A stretch of DNA of 64,000 nucleotides, from contig JACIXD010000010.1 of assembly GCA_014360645.1 (NCBI GenBank), positions 62,001 to 126,000 of the forward strand, read 5' to 3'. Below, in pieces: positions 50,789-60,165 of the stretch; positions within the stretch are counted from its first letter, which is position 1; every line of letters begins with the position of its first letter. Source of the stretch: Actinomycetota bacterium (GTDB lineage: Bacteria; Actinomycetota; Geothermincolia; Geothermincolales; RBG-13-55-18). The notes under the pieces are model-generated. The model saw nothing but the letters and a program-made list of their open reading frames with translations. It did no database searches and was not told the origin of the DNA. Position numbers and translations under genes: made by a program.

Positions 50789-51196
50789 ATGAAAGGTTTG
50801 CGGACCGTTCTTTTCCTATCGGGCATACTCCTCGCCTCCCTGGCAGAGAGCTCGGGGCCGGCATGGCTGCTCGCCGCGGCCGGGAGCCTGGTCTCCTTCG
50901 TCGCCCTGCTGGTGATCTGCGTGAGGGAGGAGACGGCGGTCGCCGCGGCGCAGAGGTCCCGCCTGGAGACCCTGGAGGCCTCCGCGCTCCGTCCCTCCCC
51001 CGTCCCGCCCGAGGCCGCGAACGGCCGCGTCATCGCGTCCGTGGAGGGCATGTCCATCCTCACCCCCTCCGCCTCGCTCTCCCGCGGTCCGCGGGGCGGC
51101 ACGGACACCGCGCCCCGCGCAACGATTCCAGGCCGGAGGTCAACCGCCGCGCCTCTTCCGGCATCCGGCCACCGGCAGGGATGCAGCGTCCCCTGA
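50789..51196 (+). CDS. Possible small membrane protein
   Basis: A 135-residue frame from ATG 50789. The first 50 residues contain two hydrophobic stretches (TVLFLSGILLASLAES and AWLLAAAGSLVSFVALLVI), then a polar, Pro/Arg/Ser-rich tail that may be non-coding in nature. The ribosome site (CAGGTGTGAAG) is weak. The composition of the first half looks like protein; the second half does not. Could be a short membrane protein of about 70 residues that has lost its stop. Confidence 0.4.
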   Translation: MKGLRTVLFLSGILLASLAESSGPAWLLAAAGSLVSFVALLVICVREETAVAAAQRSRLETLEASALRPSPVPPEAANGRVIASVEGMSILTPSASLSRGPRGGTDTAPRATIPGRRSTAAPLPASGHRQGCSVP

Positions 51197-51646
51197 ACCC
51201 GGCTACAGCGCGGTGCAAAAGGGCACGCGTAGGCCCCTGGGTCGCCTCCTCGAAGATCGTCGTGGATCAAGCTCCAACCCCCGGGGTGGTCCCGCAACAT
51301 CATGCCCGATTTCCTCGTTCGGTCTTCCTGATCCCCGCCGTACGCCCCGCTCCGGCTGGTATCCCGGAGCCCCGGCATCCGGCCCCATCCGCCCGGGTTT
51401 CCGGCTCTCATCCGCATCCCATCCCCATGATATCACCGAACATCACCCGCCGTACCGGTCTTTCCTCCCGTGGGGACTCCGGCGCCGGGGAGTTGCCATG
51501 ACCCCACGCGACGGAGGGCCGGAGAGGACGCGCGCTTGCTCCGCGGCGCGGGGCATGCTCCGGAAGCCGCTTCTGGTATCATTATGCCGTATCAGGGAGA
51601 CCCGTAAAGGCTTTCCACGCCGGTGAACTCGCGAGGGGGGAACGCT
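51197..51646. other. Non-coding gap before the CocE-like gene
   Basis: 450 bases with no convincing gene. A possible -10 (TATCAT, 51577-51582) lies 70 bases before the next ATG. Confidence 0.45.
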
Positions 51647-53296
51647 ATGGTCAGGAAAAAGCGTGGGGACGAACGGGGGAAGGAGAAGCGCCGCGATGGC
51701 ATGAGACGCCCGGTGCTCCTGTCATCCCTTGTCGCGCTGCCCCTCCTGCCCGGCGCCGCCAGGAAGGTGGCGGAGCTCGAGGGCAGGCGCAAGGGCTTCG
51801 AGGTCAGGCAGTTCAAGCTCACGACGAGGGACGGCACCCGCCTTTCGGCCGCCCTCTACGTGCCCGGGGGCGAGGGCCCCTTCCCCGCCCTGGTGATGGT
51901 GCATTCATGGATGCTGTCGCGCTGGCAATGCCATCTCTATGCCCCCTACTTCGCCTCCGCCGGTTATGTGGTCCTGACCTACGACTGCCGGGGTTGGGGG
52001 TCGTCGAGGGGAAAGACCCACTGCGCCGACCCGGAACTGGAGCTCCGCGACCTCGAGGAGGCCATCGACTGGCTGACGAGGGACAGCGGCCTGCCCCTCA
52101 AGGAGGGCGCGGTGGGGATCACCGGCATATCTTACGGCGGCGGCCATTCCTTCCTCATCGCCTCTCGTGACCCCCGGGTGAAAGCCGCGGCGCCCATCAA
52201 CGGCTGGACTGACCTGCGGGAGAGCCTCCTGCCGCAGGGGTCTCTGAAGATCTTCTGGGGGATGCTGCTGCTCCTGACAGCCTCCTGTGCCACCCGCCTC
52301 GACCCCCGCAACCCGCTCTACCGCTGGACGGGGACCATGTTGCTGCGGCGAGGCGACGCCGAAGCCTTCGAGGAGGACATGCGCCGCCGATCCCGCCTGC
52401 AGGATGCGGAAAACATCGACACCCCCATGCTCATCGTGGGCTCGTGGAACGACGACCTCTTCGAGCCCAACCAGATGATGCATTTTTACGAGAGGCTGAG
52501 GTCCCCCAAGATGCTCTACATCGCCAACGGCATCCACGGGCTGGACGCCGGATTCGGGCCGCGCTGGGCGGGGAAGGATATCTGGGCGCTGATACGACGC
52601 TGGTTCGACCACTGGCTTAAGGGAGAGGACAACGGGATGCTCGAGGAGCCTCCCGTGCGCCTTTACCGGCCCTGGAAAAAAACGGTGGAGCCGGAGGAAT
52701 CCTGGCCCCCTCCGGGCGTCACCATGCACCGCCTCTTCCTCGGCGATGATGACGGCGCTCTCAAGATGAGTTCCCGGCCCGGGGAGGGCAAGGGCGAGCT
52801 GGACCTCAAGCCCCGCCTCCTGAGCCCGGCCAGCTCCGGACCCTCGGTGGTGAGACCCCAAGCCCTGGGGTTCGTGATGCCGGGGCCGGGCCGTGACCGC
52901 GGCAGAGGATACTTTTCCTTCACCACCGCCCCCTCCCGGCGCGATTTCGAGCTCATCGGGATACCCAGGCTGACCCTGGCCGTCGAGCCCCGTCAGGAGC
53001 GGGTGCAGGTCAACGCCCTCCTTTACGACGTCCCTCCCCACGGCAGGCTTCCACGCCTCATAACCTACGGCACCGCCACCCTAGAGGGGCTGCGACCGGG
53101 GGAGGAGCACCGGTTGTCCATGGAGCTGGTGGCGGCGGATTACCTGCTGGAGGTGGGACATTCCTTCCGCCTCACCCTGACCGGGACCAACCTCTCCTTC
53201 GTGCTGCCCGTCCTCGGGAAAGGCGCCAGGATCATCTACGGGGAGGGGAAGAGCTTCCTCGAACTGCCCCTGAGGGAGGTAGGGATCGGGGCATAG
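51647..53296 (+). CDS. CocE/NonD-family alpha/beta hydrolase
   Basis: A 549-residue serine hydrolase of the Xaa-Pro dipeptidyl-peptidase (S15)/cocaine-esterase group. Nucleophile elbow GITGISYGG near residue 165; the Asp and His of the triad probably lie in GSWNDDLFEPNQ and NGIHGLDAG. A C-terminal jelly-roll domain (about residues 340-540) ends in LSFVLPVLGKG. A basic N terminus and a short hydrophobic stretch (LLSSLVALPLLPGA) may be a signal or anchor. ATG 51647 follows GAGGGGGGAACGCT. Substrate (ester or peptide) unknown. Confidence 0.87.
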   Translation: MVRKKRGDERGKEKRRDGMRRPVLLSSLVALPLLPGAARKVAELEGRRKGFEVRQFKLTTRDGTRLSAALYVPGGEGPFPALVMVHSWMLSRWQCHLYAPYFASAGYVVLTYDCRGWGSSRGKTHCADPELELRDLEEAIDWLTRDSGLPLKEGAVGITGISYGGGHSFLIASRDPRVKAAAPINGWTDLRESLLPQGSLKIFWGMLLLLTASCATRLDPRNPLYRWTGTMLLRRGDAEAFEEDMRRRSRLQDAENIDTPMLIVGSWNDDLFEPNQMMHFYERLRSPKMLYIANGIHGLDAGFGPRWAGKDIWALIRRWFDHWLKGEDNGMLEEPPVRLYRPWKKTVEPEESWPPPGVTMHRLFLGDDDGALKMSSRPGEGKGELDLKPRLLSPASSGPSVVRPQALGFVMPGPGRDRGRGYFSFTTAPSRRDFELIGIPRLTLAVEPRQERVQVNALLYDVPPHGRLPRLITYGTATLEGLRPGEEHRLSMELVAADYLLEVGHSFRLTLTGTNLSFVLPVLGKGARIIYGEGKSFLELPLREVGIGA

Positions 53297-53423
53297 AGGC
53301 CCGTCGCAGCAGACGTATCATGGGAAGGGGCGGAAAAAGCGAGGCGGGCGGGGTCCGGGAAGGCACATCGCCGCGGACACCATGGAGCCGGAGCCTGCCC
53401 CGGCGCGGAAGGAGGGGTATCTC

Positions 53424-55688
53424 ATGGTGAGGCGCACGGTCTGCGCGGTCCTGGCGGCGTTCCTCCTCCTCGCCTTCCCGTCATGTGGACGGCTTGCCGC
53501 CTCCGCGTTCGCCCTCCCCTCCGGGGACGGCACCTGCGGCGAGGCGAGCTCGAGCGGCTCCCCCACCTGGTATTTCGCCGAGGGCTATACCGGCGAGGGG
53601 TTCCAGGAATACCTGGTCGTATTCAACCCCTCGGAAGAGGCGACCTCCCTCAGGGCGACCCCTCTCTTCAACCACTCGCTGTTGTCCGCCTCCCGCCCCG
53701 CCCAACAGCCCCCTGCCGGCGACGGGGAGCCGCGCTCCGCGGGAGGCGAACGGGGCGAGGCGATCGCCCTGGAGCTGCCTGGCGAAACCCGCGTCACCCT
53801 GGACGTCAATTCCCTGGTGGGCCCGAACCGGGAGGTGTCCTTTCTCCTGGAGGCGGAAAGACCCGTGGTCGCCGAGAGGCCGATGTACTTCACCTACCGC
53901 GGGATCTGGAAGGGCTGCACGGTGACGGGCGGCTCGGCATCTCTTTCCAGCATATGGTATTTCGCCGAGGGCTGCACGCGACGGGGCTTCGAGACTTGGG
54001 TACTCCTCGCCAATCCCGGTGAGGCGGCGGCTCGGGCCACGGTGCGGCTCATCCTCGAGGACGGTTCCGCGGCCCCCGTCCCCGTGGAGCTGCCGCCCCT
54101 CTCGCGGCGCACGCTTTTCATCAACCAGGCCGTCGGGGAAGGGCACGACGTGGCGGTCCGCGTGGAGGCGGACACCGGTATCTGCGCCGAACGGGTGATG
54201 TACTTCCTCTACCACGACAGGTGGCCGGGGGGACACGCCTCCAGCGGGCTGGACCGGCCGCGCAGGACCTACCTCTTTCCCGAGGGATACACGGGGGCGG
54301 GCTTCGAGGAATGGCTGACGCTGTATGCTCCGGCCGGTAATGCGGGGAACGGCGGCACCCGCATCACCATGAACTGCCTCTTCGAGGGCGGGGAGGAGCG
54401 CGCTTTCGAGGTGTGCATCGAACCCGAGCGGCGCCATACCCTGAACCTGAACCAGCTCCTGGGGGAGGGGAAGAACGTGTCCCTGGAGCTGCGGGCGGAG
54501 GAGCCCTTCTTGGCCGAGCGCCCGATGTATTTCAACTACCGGGGCGTATGCCGGGGAGGGCACGTGTCCAAGGGGGTGGGGGAGGCTTCGGAGCGCTGGT
54601 TCCTCGCAGAGGGCACCACGCTTCCCGGTTTCCGCACCTATCTCTGCATCATGAACCCCAACCTCGAGGACGCCGAGGTGGAGGTGGAATACCACTACGG
54701 CACGGCGACATACACCGAGACGACCCCGGTCCGGAGCCGTGCCCGCCTCACCCTGGAGGTGAAAGCCCTCCCGCTGCCGCGGGATGCGGGCGCGGGTGCC
54801 GGCGATCACCGGGACGTCTCCATAGAGGTCCGTTCCTCCCTGCCCGTCGCCGTGGAGAGGCCCATGTACCATCCCGGTGCATCCTTCGAGGTCGCCAACG
54901 CCATGGACCACATCCGCCACCTCAGCGAGGTCATAGGGCAGCGCGTGGAGGGCACGCCGGGAGAGGCTTCCGCTGCCGAATACCTAGCCGGGGTCCTCCG
55001 GGAATACGGTTACTCCCCCGTCATCCAGGAAGTGCCCCTCCCCAACGGAGGCATCACCCGCAACATCATCGCGGAGCTGACGTCCCCGGTAAGCCCGGAC
55101 AGCACGGGGGTCCTATTCGTGGGAGCTCATTACGACACCAAGGCGGGGACCGGCAGCCCGGGCGCCAACGACAACGCCTCGGGCACGGCGGTGGTGCTGG
55201 AGCTGGCGCGCTGCTTCATGGAGGAGCCTCCGGCGGACGGCGTCGCCCTCCGGTTCATCTTCTTCGGAGGAGAGGAGCGTCTCGTGGACAACACCGACCT
55301 CCATCATTTCGGCTCCCGGTATTACGTGCAGAACCTCTCGCCCTGGGAGAGGGAACACGCCATAGGCGCCGTGGTCGTGGACATGGTAGGCGTGGGAGAG
55401 CAGCTCTATGCCCGTACCATGGGCATCGGCCCCATGGACCTCTGCAACCGGCTCATGTCCCATGCCCGGAGCGCGGGGATATCTCTCTCCTACCTCGTGA
55501 GCGGCTCCTACTCCGACCACGAGCCCTTCGAGGCGGCAGGCATGGCCGCGGTATGGCTGGAATACAAGGACGATCCCTGGTATCACACCCCGAGGGACAG
55601 TTACGACAAGATCGACCCCGCCCACATCGAGAACACCGGTCGCCTCCTGGAGAGCTTCATGCGCTCGCGGCTCGTACGCGGAGACTAG
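53424..55688 (+). CDS. Secreted M28 metallopeptidase with four FAEG modules
   Basis: A 754-residue exported protein; ATG 53424 follows GGAAGGAGGGG. The signal peptide has a possible lipobox (AFPSC). Four tandem modules of about 110 residues follow, each opening with a WYFAEGYTGEGFQEYLVVFNP-like strand and closing with AERPMYFxYRG. The C-terminal 270 residues are an M28 zinc aminopeptidase: GAHYDT, GANDNASGT, FFGGEE, VVDMVG and WYHTPRDSYDKID supply His, Asp, Glu, Asp and His. All ligands are present, so it should be active outside the cell. The pseudogene at 43424-44139 shares the module. Confidence 0.9.
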   Translation: MVRRTVCAVLAAFLLLAFPSCGRLAASAFALPSGDGTCGEASSSGSPTWYFAEGYTGEGFQEYLVVFNPSEEATSLRATPLFNHSLLSASRPAQQPPAGDGEPRSAGGERGEAIALELPGETRVTLDVNSLVGPNREVSFLLEAERPVVAERPMYFTYRGIWKGCTVTGGSASLSSIWYFAEGCTRRGFETWVLLANPGEAAARATVRLILEDGSAAPVPVELPPLSRRTLFINQAVGEGHDVAVRVEADTGICAERVMYFLYHDRWPGGHASSGLDRPRRTYLFPEGYTGAGFEEWLTLYAPAGNAGNGGTRITMNCLFEGGEERAFEVCIEPERRHTLNLNQLLGEGKNVSLELRAEEPFLAERPMYFNYRGVCRGGHVSKGVGEASERWFLAEGTTLPGFRTYLCIMNPNLEDAEVEVEYHYGTATYTETTPVRSRARLTLEVKALPLPRDAGAGAGDHRDVSIEVRSSLPVAVERPMYHPGASFEVANAMDHIRHLSEVIGQRVEGTPGEASAAEYLAGVLREYGYSPVIQEVPLPNGGITRNIIAELTSPVSPDSTGVLFVGAHYDTKAGTGSPGANDNASGTAVVLELARCFMEEPPADGVALRFIFFGGEERLVDNTDLHHFGSRYYVQNLSPWEREHAIGAVVVDMVGVGEQLYARTMGIGPMDLCNRLMSHARSAGISLSYLVSGSYSDHEPFEAAGMAAVWLEYKDDPWYHTPRDSYDKIDPAHIENTGRLLESFMRSRLVRGD

Positions 55689-55735
55689 CATGACGCAGCC
55701 TCTCGGGCAAAGGTTTTAAGGGGACCTGGTCTGCG

Positions 55736-55838
55736 GGATTCAGCGCACGCGGAGAACGGCACCCCGTGGCGCTTTTTTGGCCTCCCACCATTTTCCCCAT
55801 ATCCAAGGGGATTCAGCGCACGCGGAGAACGGCGCCAC
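55736..55838 (+). repeat. Direct repeat carrying hairpins, 73-bp period
   Basis: GGATTCAGCGCACGCGGAGA followed by ACGGC occurs at 55736-55760 and 55809-55833. After the second copy is a perfect hairpin (GGCGCCA/TGGCGCC); after the first, a degenerate form followed by TTTTTT. Confidence 0.75.
55758..55777 (+). terminator. Weak terminator after the M28 peptidase gene
   Basis: A mismatched GC-rich stem followed by six T residues, about 70 bases past the stop at 55688. The intact form of the hairpin in the second repeat lacks the T tract. Confidence 0.4.
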
Positions 55839-56032
55839 ATGGCGCCTCTTGAGGCACGGCGCCGGAATCGCTCCTCCGCGGGGGTCCACCTTGCCGGTGA
55901 GGCCGGAAAGGGCCGAGGGCGTGGAACCCTTCCCCCGCGGGAGGCGACTCCGGGGGCCGCGGACGCACTCGGTGGCCGCGAGGCCGGCCTATCCCGCACA
56001 TACCGTCAATTCAGCTGCGAATCCACCCGTAC

Positions 56033-56055
56033 TGAAGATCGAAGATGTGACCCCG
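56033..56055 (-). repeat. REP-like motif, single copy
   Basis: Read on the minus strand it begins CGGGGTCACATCTTCGATCT. It matches 29422-29440 with one difference over 19 bases and resembles the ends of the 174-bp element at 4914-5087. Confidence 0.45.
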
Positions 56056-56136
56056 TGCGTGTTCAGTCCGGGAGGTGAGCGTCCGACATATATGATGGTC
56101 AATGAACACCAGTCTTGCGGGGAGTGAACGGAGCCT

Positions 56137-58497
56137 ATGCAGGGCGATGAGGACAGCCGCCGCGATCGCGAGGAGGCCGGGGCGGGGCACGCGCGAAAAG
56201 GCATGCCCGAAGCCCGGGAAGGGGGACTTAGGGAAGGGGAGACCCCGGGACGGGGCAGGCTCCGCCTGGTGGAGGAGGCCCTCGACGAGCGCCTCAAGGA
56301 ACTGCGCTATCTCCACTGTCTATCCCGGCTGGAGAGCAGGCCCGACCTCGATCTGGACGCGTTGATCCAGGAGGCGGTCGAAGCCCTCCCCGGTGCCATG
56401 CGCTACCCGGAGGTTGCGGGTGCCAGCCTGGCCATCGAGGAAAAGCGCTATGTCTCGCCCGGGTTCGTGCGGGGACCGTGGAATATGTCCGCCGCCGTCC
56501 GCGCCTGGGGCGAGGATATAGGTTCCCTGGAGGTCTCCTACCGCGAGGAAGTCCCCGACGCGGACGAGGGACCCTTCTTGGCCGAGGAGCGCGCCCTCCT
56601 GGATACCGTGGCCGAGAGGTTCGGGCACATCATAGAGCACCGCCGTTTCGAGGAGGCGCTGCGGGCCTCGGAGGAGCGCTACCGGGACCTGGTGGAGAAC
56701 GCCGTGGACCTCATCCAGAGCGTGACGCCCGAGGGCCGTTACTTCTACGTCAACCCGGCGTGGAGAGAGGCCCTGGGTTACGATATGGAAGAGGTTGCCA
56801 ACCTCACCCTCGCCGACGTCATCCACCCCGAGGACCTCGCCCATTGCCTGGAGATCCTCAAGAAGGTGATGGCGGGAGAGAGGATACGGGGGGCAAGTGC
56901 GAGGTTCCTGCGCAAAGACGGCAGCATCCTGTGGGTGGAGGGCAACATCAACCCCTTCCTGGAAGGCGGCCGCGTCACTCACACGGTGGGCATCTTCCGC
57001 GACGTCACCTCGCACCATGCAGTGGAGGAGGCGGTGAGGGCCTCGGAGCGCTGGTTCCGTTCCCTCATCGAGAACTCATACGACGCGGTGACGGTGCTCG
57101 ACGCCGACGGCAACATAAAATATTTCAGCCCCTCCCTGGAGCGCATGACGGGGTACCGCCCTGAGGAGATCGCCGGGAAGGCGGCTTTCGAGTTCATACA
57201 TCCCGAGGACCTGCCGGCGGTGGCCGCGCTCTTCTCCGAGAAGATACGCGAGCCCTATTCCTCAGCCACCGCCGAGTACCGCTACCGGCACTCGGACGGG
57301 TCATGGCGCTACCTGGAGGCGGTGGGCCGCAACCTCCTCTCCGACGAGGCGGTGCGGGGCATAGTGGTGAACTACCACGACATCACGGAGCGCCGCCGGA
57401 TGGAGGAGGCGCTGCGCGAGAGCGAAGAGCGTTTCCGGGCCCTGGCCTCCGCCGCCCACGACGCCATCGTCACGGTCAACGACCTGGGGGAGGTCACCTT
57501 CTGGAACGCCGCCGCCGAGAGGATGTTCGGATACGCGGCGCACGAGGTGCTGGGGCGCGACCTCCACAAGCTCCTCATCCCGCCTGAGAGGAAGGTGGAC
57601 TATCACCGCGACATCGCCGCCTTCGCGGTGAGCGGAACCGGACGCATGCTGGGAAAAACCCAAGAACTCACGGGCAGGCGCAAGGACGGGAGCACCTTCG
57701 CCCTGGAACTCTCGCTGTCCGCCCTGCGTATCCGGGGGCGCTGGCACGCCGTGGGCATAGCCCGCGACATCAGCGAGCGCAGGGAGGCGGAGGAGAGGCT
57801 GCGCGCCGCGAACCGCGAGCTGGAGGCTTTCGCCCACACCCTCTCCCACGACATCCGGGGTATGATCTCCACGGCATACGGTTACGCACGCATGCTGCAG
57901 CGTTTCTGCGGCGACGCCCTCGACCCCGAGAGGCGTTCCTGGCTGGAGGAGATCGTCAACTCCCTCTCCCGTATGGACCGTTTCACCACCTCCCTGCTGG
58001 AATATGCCCGGGCCGGGGTCCCGGAGGGAGCGGTCACCGAAATGCCCATGCAGGAGGCGCTGGAAACAGCGCTGCGCGGGCTGGAGGCCGCGTTCCTGAG
58101 GAAGGGGGTCGAGCTGACCGTCGCTGAAGGCCTTCCCTCCGTGCGGGCGGACGCAACCAGGCTGCAGCAGGTCCTCTACAACCTGCTGCACAACGCCGTC
58201 AGGCACGCCGGCGCCGCGGGCACGCCGCGCGTCGAGATATCCGCCTCCGTGCAGGGGGAAGAGGTGGTGGTGGCGGTCAGCGACAACGGCCGGGGGATCC
58301 CGGCGGAGAAACTGGACATCATCTTCGAGCCCTTCGTGCGCCTGCGCGGCGAAGGCACCGCTCCGGGGCTGGGCATCGGCCTCTCAACCGTGAAGCGGGC
58401 GGTGGAAGGATGGGGCGGAAGGGTGTGGGCGGAATCGGAGCCGGGCAGGGGCTCCACCTTCTTCTTCACCGTGCCCGCGGCCCGGGCCGGGGCATGA
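56137..58497 (+). CDS. Multi-PAS sensor histidine kinase
   Basis: 786 residues without a membrane segment. After a poorly conserved 170-residue N terminus (possibly a degenerate GAF domain ending in a coiled coil) come three PAS domains (about 175-295, 300-420, 425-545), each entered by an ASEERYRDLVENA-like helix. The HisKA helix has the phospho-accepting His near residue 571 (LSHDIRGM), and the HATPase domain has N box NLLHNAVRHAG near 690, DNGRGIP near 713 and GLGIGLS near 744. ATG 56137 follows a weak GGAGCCT. No response regulator is adjacent, so it is an orphan kinase. Confidence 0.9.
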   Translation: MQGDEDSRRDREEAGAGHARKGMPEAREGGLREGETPGRGRLRLVEEALDERLKELRYLHCLSRLESRPDLDLDALIQEAVEALPGAMRYPEVAGASLAIEEKRYVSPGFVRGPWNMSAAVRAWGEDIGSLEVSYREEVPDADEGPFLAEERALLDTVAERFGHIIEHRRFEEALRASEERYRDLVENAVDLIQSVTPEGRYFYVNPAWREALGYDMEEVANLTLADVIHPEDLAHCLEILKKVMAGERIRGASARFLRKDGSILWVEGNINPFLEGGRVTHTVGIFRDVTSHHAVEEAVRASERWFRSLIENSYDAVTVLDADGNIKYFSPSLERMTGYRPEEIAGKAAFEFIHPEDLPAVAALFSEKIREPYSSATAEYRYRHSDGSWRYLEAVGRNLLSDEAVRGIVVNYHDITERRRMEEALRESEERFRALASAAHDAIVTVNDLGEVTFWNAAAERMFGYAAHEVLGRDLHKLLIPPERKVDYHRDIAAFAVSGTGRMLGKTQELTGRRKDGSTFALELSLSALRIRGRWHAVGIARDISERREAEERLRAANRELEAFAHTLSHDIRGMISTAYGYARMLQRFCGDALDPERRSWLEEIVNSLSRMDRFTTSLLEYARAGVPEGAVTEMPMQEALETALRGLEAAFLRKGVELTVAEGLPSVRADATRLQQVLYNLLHNAVRHAGAAGTPRVEISASVQGEEVVVAVSDNGRGIPAEKLDIIFEPFVRLRGEGTAPGLGIGLSTVKRAVEGWGGRVWAESEPGRGSTFFFTVPAARAGA

Positions 58498-58512
58498 CTT
58501 CGCGTCAGGTTA

Positions 58513-58541
58513 TTGCCAGCCGCGCTCCCAGGGGTTAGAAT
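58513..58541 (+). promoter_or_regulatory. Sigma-70-type promoter of the PaaK-like ligase gene
   Basis: TTGCCA (58513-58518) and TAGAAT (58536-58541) are exactly 17 bases apart, about 78 bases before the ATG. The promoter starts just after the kinase stop, so the ligase gene is transcribed on its own. Confidence 0.7.
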
Positions 58542-58619
58542 CTTGCCGTCTAGGCTACACGGGGTCCTCCCCGGACCCCCGGCAGGGATGGAGTATCGGA
58601 AAGGCAAGGGGGTATCTTA

Positions 58620-60101
58620 ATGAGCGTCCTCTACATCCCCAGGGAAGACGGCACCTACGAAAAAGTCCCGGTGACGCCCGAGAACACGCAGCGCTACATC
58701 CAGAGCATCCCGCTATATGCCCAGGACGACGACCCCACCTTCTGGTCCCAAGAGCGCATCCGCGCCATGCAGGACGAGCTCTTCAGGCGCCAGATGGAGT
58801 GGGTGTGGGACGGCCACGATTACTACAAGCGCGTGTTCAGGGAGAACGGCATCGAGCCGGGGGACATCCAGGACCTCGACGACCTGGAAAAGCTCCCCCT
58901 CACCTACAAGAAGGACTACATGGCGGAGCCGGAAGAATTCAAACTCAAGCCCTCCAACCCCACCCTCTACGACTGGATATTCGACGTCACCTACACCACC
59001 GGCTCCACCACCGGGGTCCCCACCCCCTTCTGGAACACCATCCACGACGCCCACGGCGTCTGGCAGATGCTCTTCCGCGGTATCAAGCTAGGGGGCTTCC
59101 CGCCCTACGCCCGGGGGATCAACCTCTTCCCCCTGGGACCGGTGCCGCATATCGGTTTCTTCCGCGCTCGGGACATAGGCATGATGGGCTTGGGGACCTT
59201 GAGTATGTACGGCTGCACCGGCATGACCTACCCCGAGTTCCCCGTGCACCGGTCCATGGACTACGCCATCGACCTCATCGAGAAAGGCCGTGCCGAGGTC
59301 TGGCTGGGCATCGCCAGCTTCATCCGGCGCCTGATCATGAAGGCGGAGGAGGAGGGGCGCGACTTCTCCGCCACCAAGCATATCCAGGCCCTGGGCGAGG
59401 CCTGCCCCAAGGGCATGCGCGACGACATACGGCAGCGCCTGATGAACATGGGCGCCGAGGACCCCTTCGTCTCCAACTCCTACGGCTTCACCGAGATGCA
59501 GGGGGCCATGCCGGAGTGCACGGACTTCAGCGGATGCCACAACCCCGCGCCAAACCTCTATTTCTTCGAGGTGGTGGACGAGCAGACGGGAAAGAGGCTG
59601 CCCGACGGGGAGCGCGGCCTGCTCGCCATCACCCACCTCAACCGCCGCGGCACCGTGCTGCTGCGCTACGTAATCGGCGACCTGGGCGCTATCACCCACG
59701 AGACCTGTCCCCACTGCGGGCGCAACGTGGAGCGCTCCATCATCGCCGTGGGCAGCACCTACGCCACGCGCACCTCGGAGCTGGTGAACCTAAAGGGCAC
59801 CCTCATCAATCCGGAGATCCTCCGGGACGAGGTGGCCAACACCCCGGGGGTCAAAGAATACCAGATCATCTTCACCAAGCGCGACCTCGCCGACCCCTAC
59901 TCCCCGGACGAGCTGGTGGTGAAGATCTCCCCCGCGGAGGGCGTGGACACCGCGCAGCTCGAGAACGAGGTGGTCACCAGGCTCATCACCGCGGTGGAGA
60001 TGCGCGCCAGGGTGGAGTTCGTGTCCATGGAGGAGATCTACGATCCCACCGTGGCCCTTAAGGCCTACCGCGTGCTGGACATGCGGCCCAAGGACCTCTG
60101 A
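58620..60101 (+). CDS. AMP-forming acyl-CoA ligase, phenylacetate-CoA ligase (PaaK)-like
   Basis: 493-residue adenylating enzyme activating an acid with ATP and CoA. P-loop-like motif YTTGSTTGVPTPFW near residue 124, A5-type SYGFTEMQG near 287, YVIGDLGAI near 356, CPHCGRN near 364 (paired cysteines as in PaaK), and a C-terminal lid with VKEYQIIFTK. ATG 58620 follows AAGGGGGTATCTTA. If aryl acids such as phenylacetate are the substrate it would complement iorAB, which makes aryl-acetyl-CoA, but the substrate is not fixed by sequence. Confidence 0.85.
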   Translation: MSVLYIPREDGTYEKVPVTPENTQRYIQSIPLYAQDDDPTFWSQERIRAMQDELFRRQMEWVWDGHDYYKRVFRENGIEPGDIQDLDDLEKLPLTYKKDYMAEPEEFKLKPSNPTLYDWIFDVTYTTGSTTGVPTPFWNTIHDAHGVWQMLFRGIKLGGFPPYARGINLFPLGPVPHIGFFRARDIGMMGLGTLSMYGCTGMTYPEFPVHRSMDYAIDLIEKGRAEVWLGIASFIRRLIMKAEEEGRDFSATKHIQALGEACPKGMRDDIRQRLMNMGAEDPFVSNSYGFTEMQGAMPECTDFSGCHNPAPNLYFFEVVDEQTGKRLPDGERGLLAITHLNRRGTVLLRYVIGDLGAITHETCPHCGRNVERSIIAVGSTYATRTSELVNLKGTLINPEILRDEVANTPGVKEYQIIFTKRDLADPYSPDELVVKISPAEGVDTAQLENEVVTRLITAVEMRARVEFVSMEEIYDPTVALKAYRVLDMRPKDL

Positions 60102-60165
60102 GGGGCCCTGGCCGGGGTGGAAGGCGGGGCGACCAGCCCGGCACGCACGCCCGGACACCGCGGCG

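Larger units (their letters stand above)
55689..56136. other. Non-coding gap with repeats before the kinase gene
   Basis: 448 bases. Contains the 73-bp-spaced repeat (55736-55838), a REP-like motif (56033-56055), and a possible -10 box TATGAT (56091-56096) for the kinase gene. No coding signal is convincing. Confidence 0.55.
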
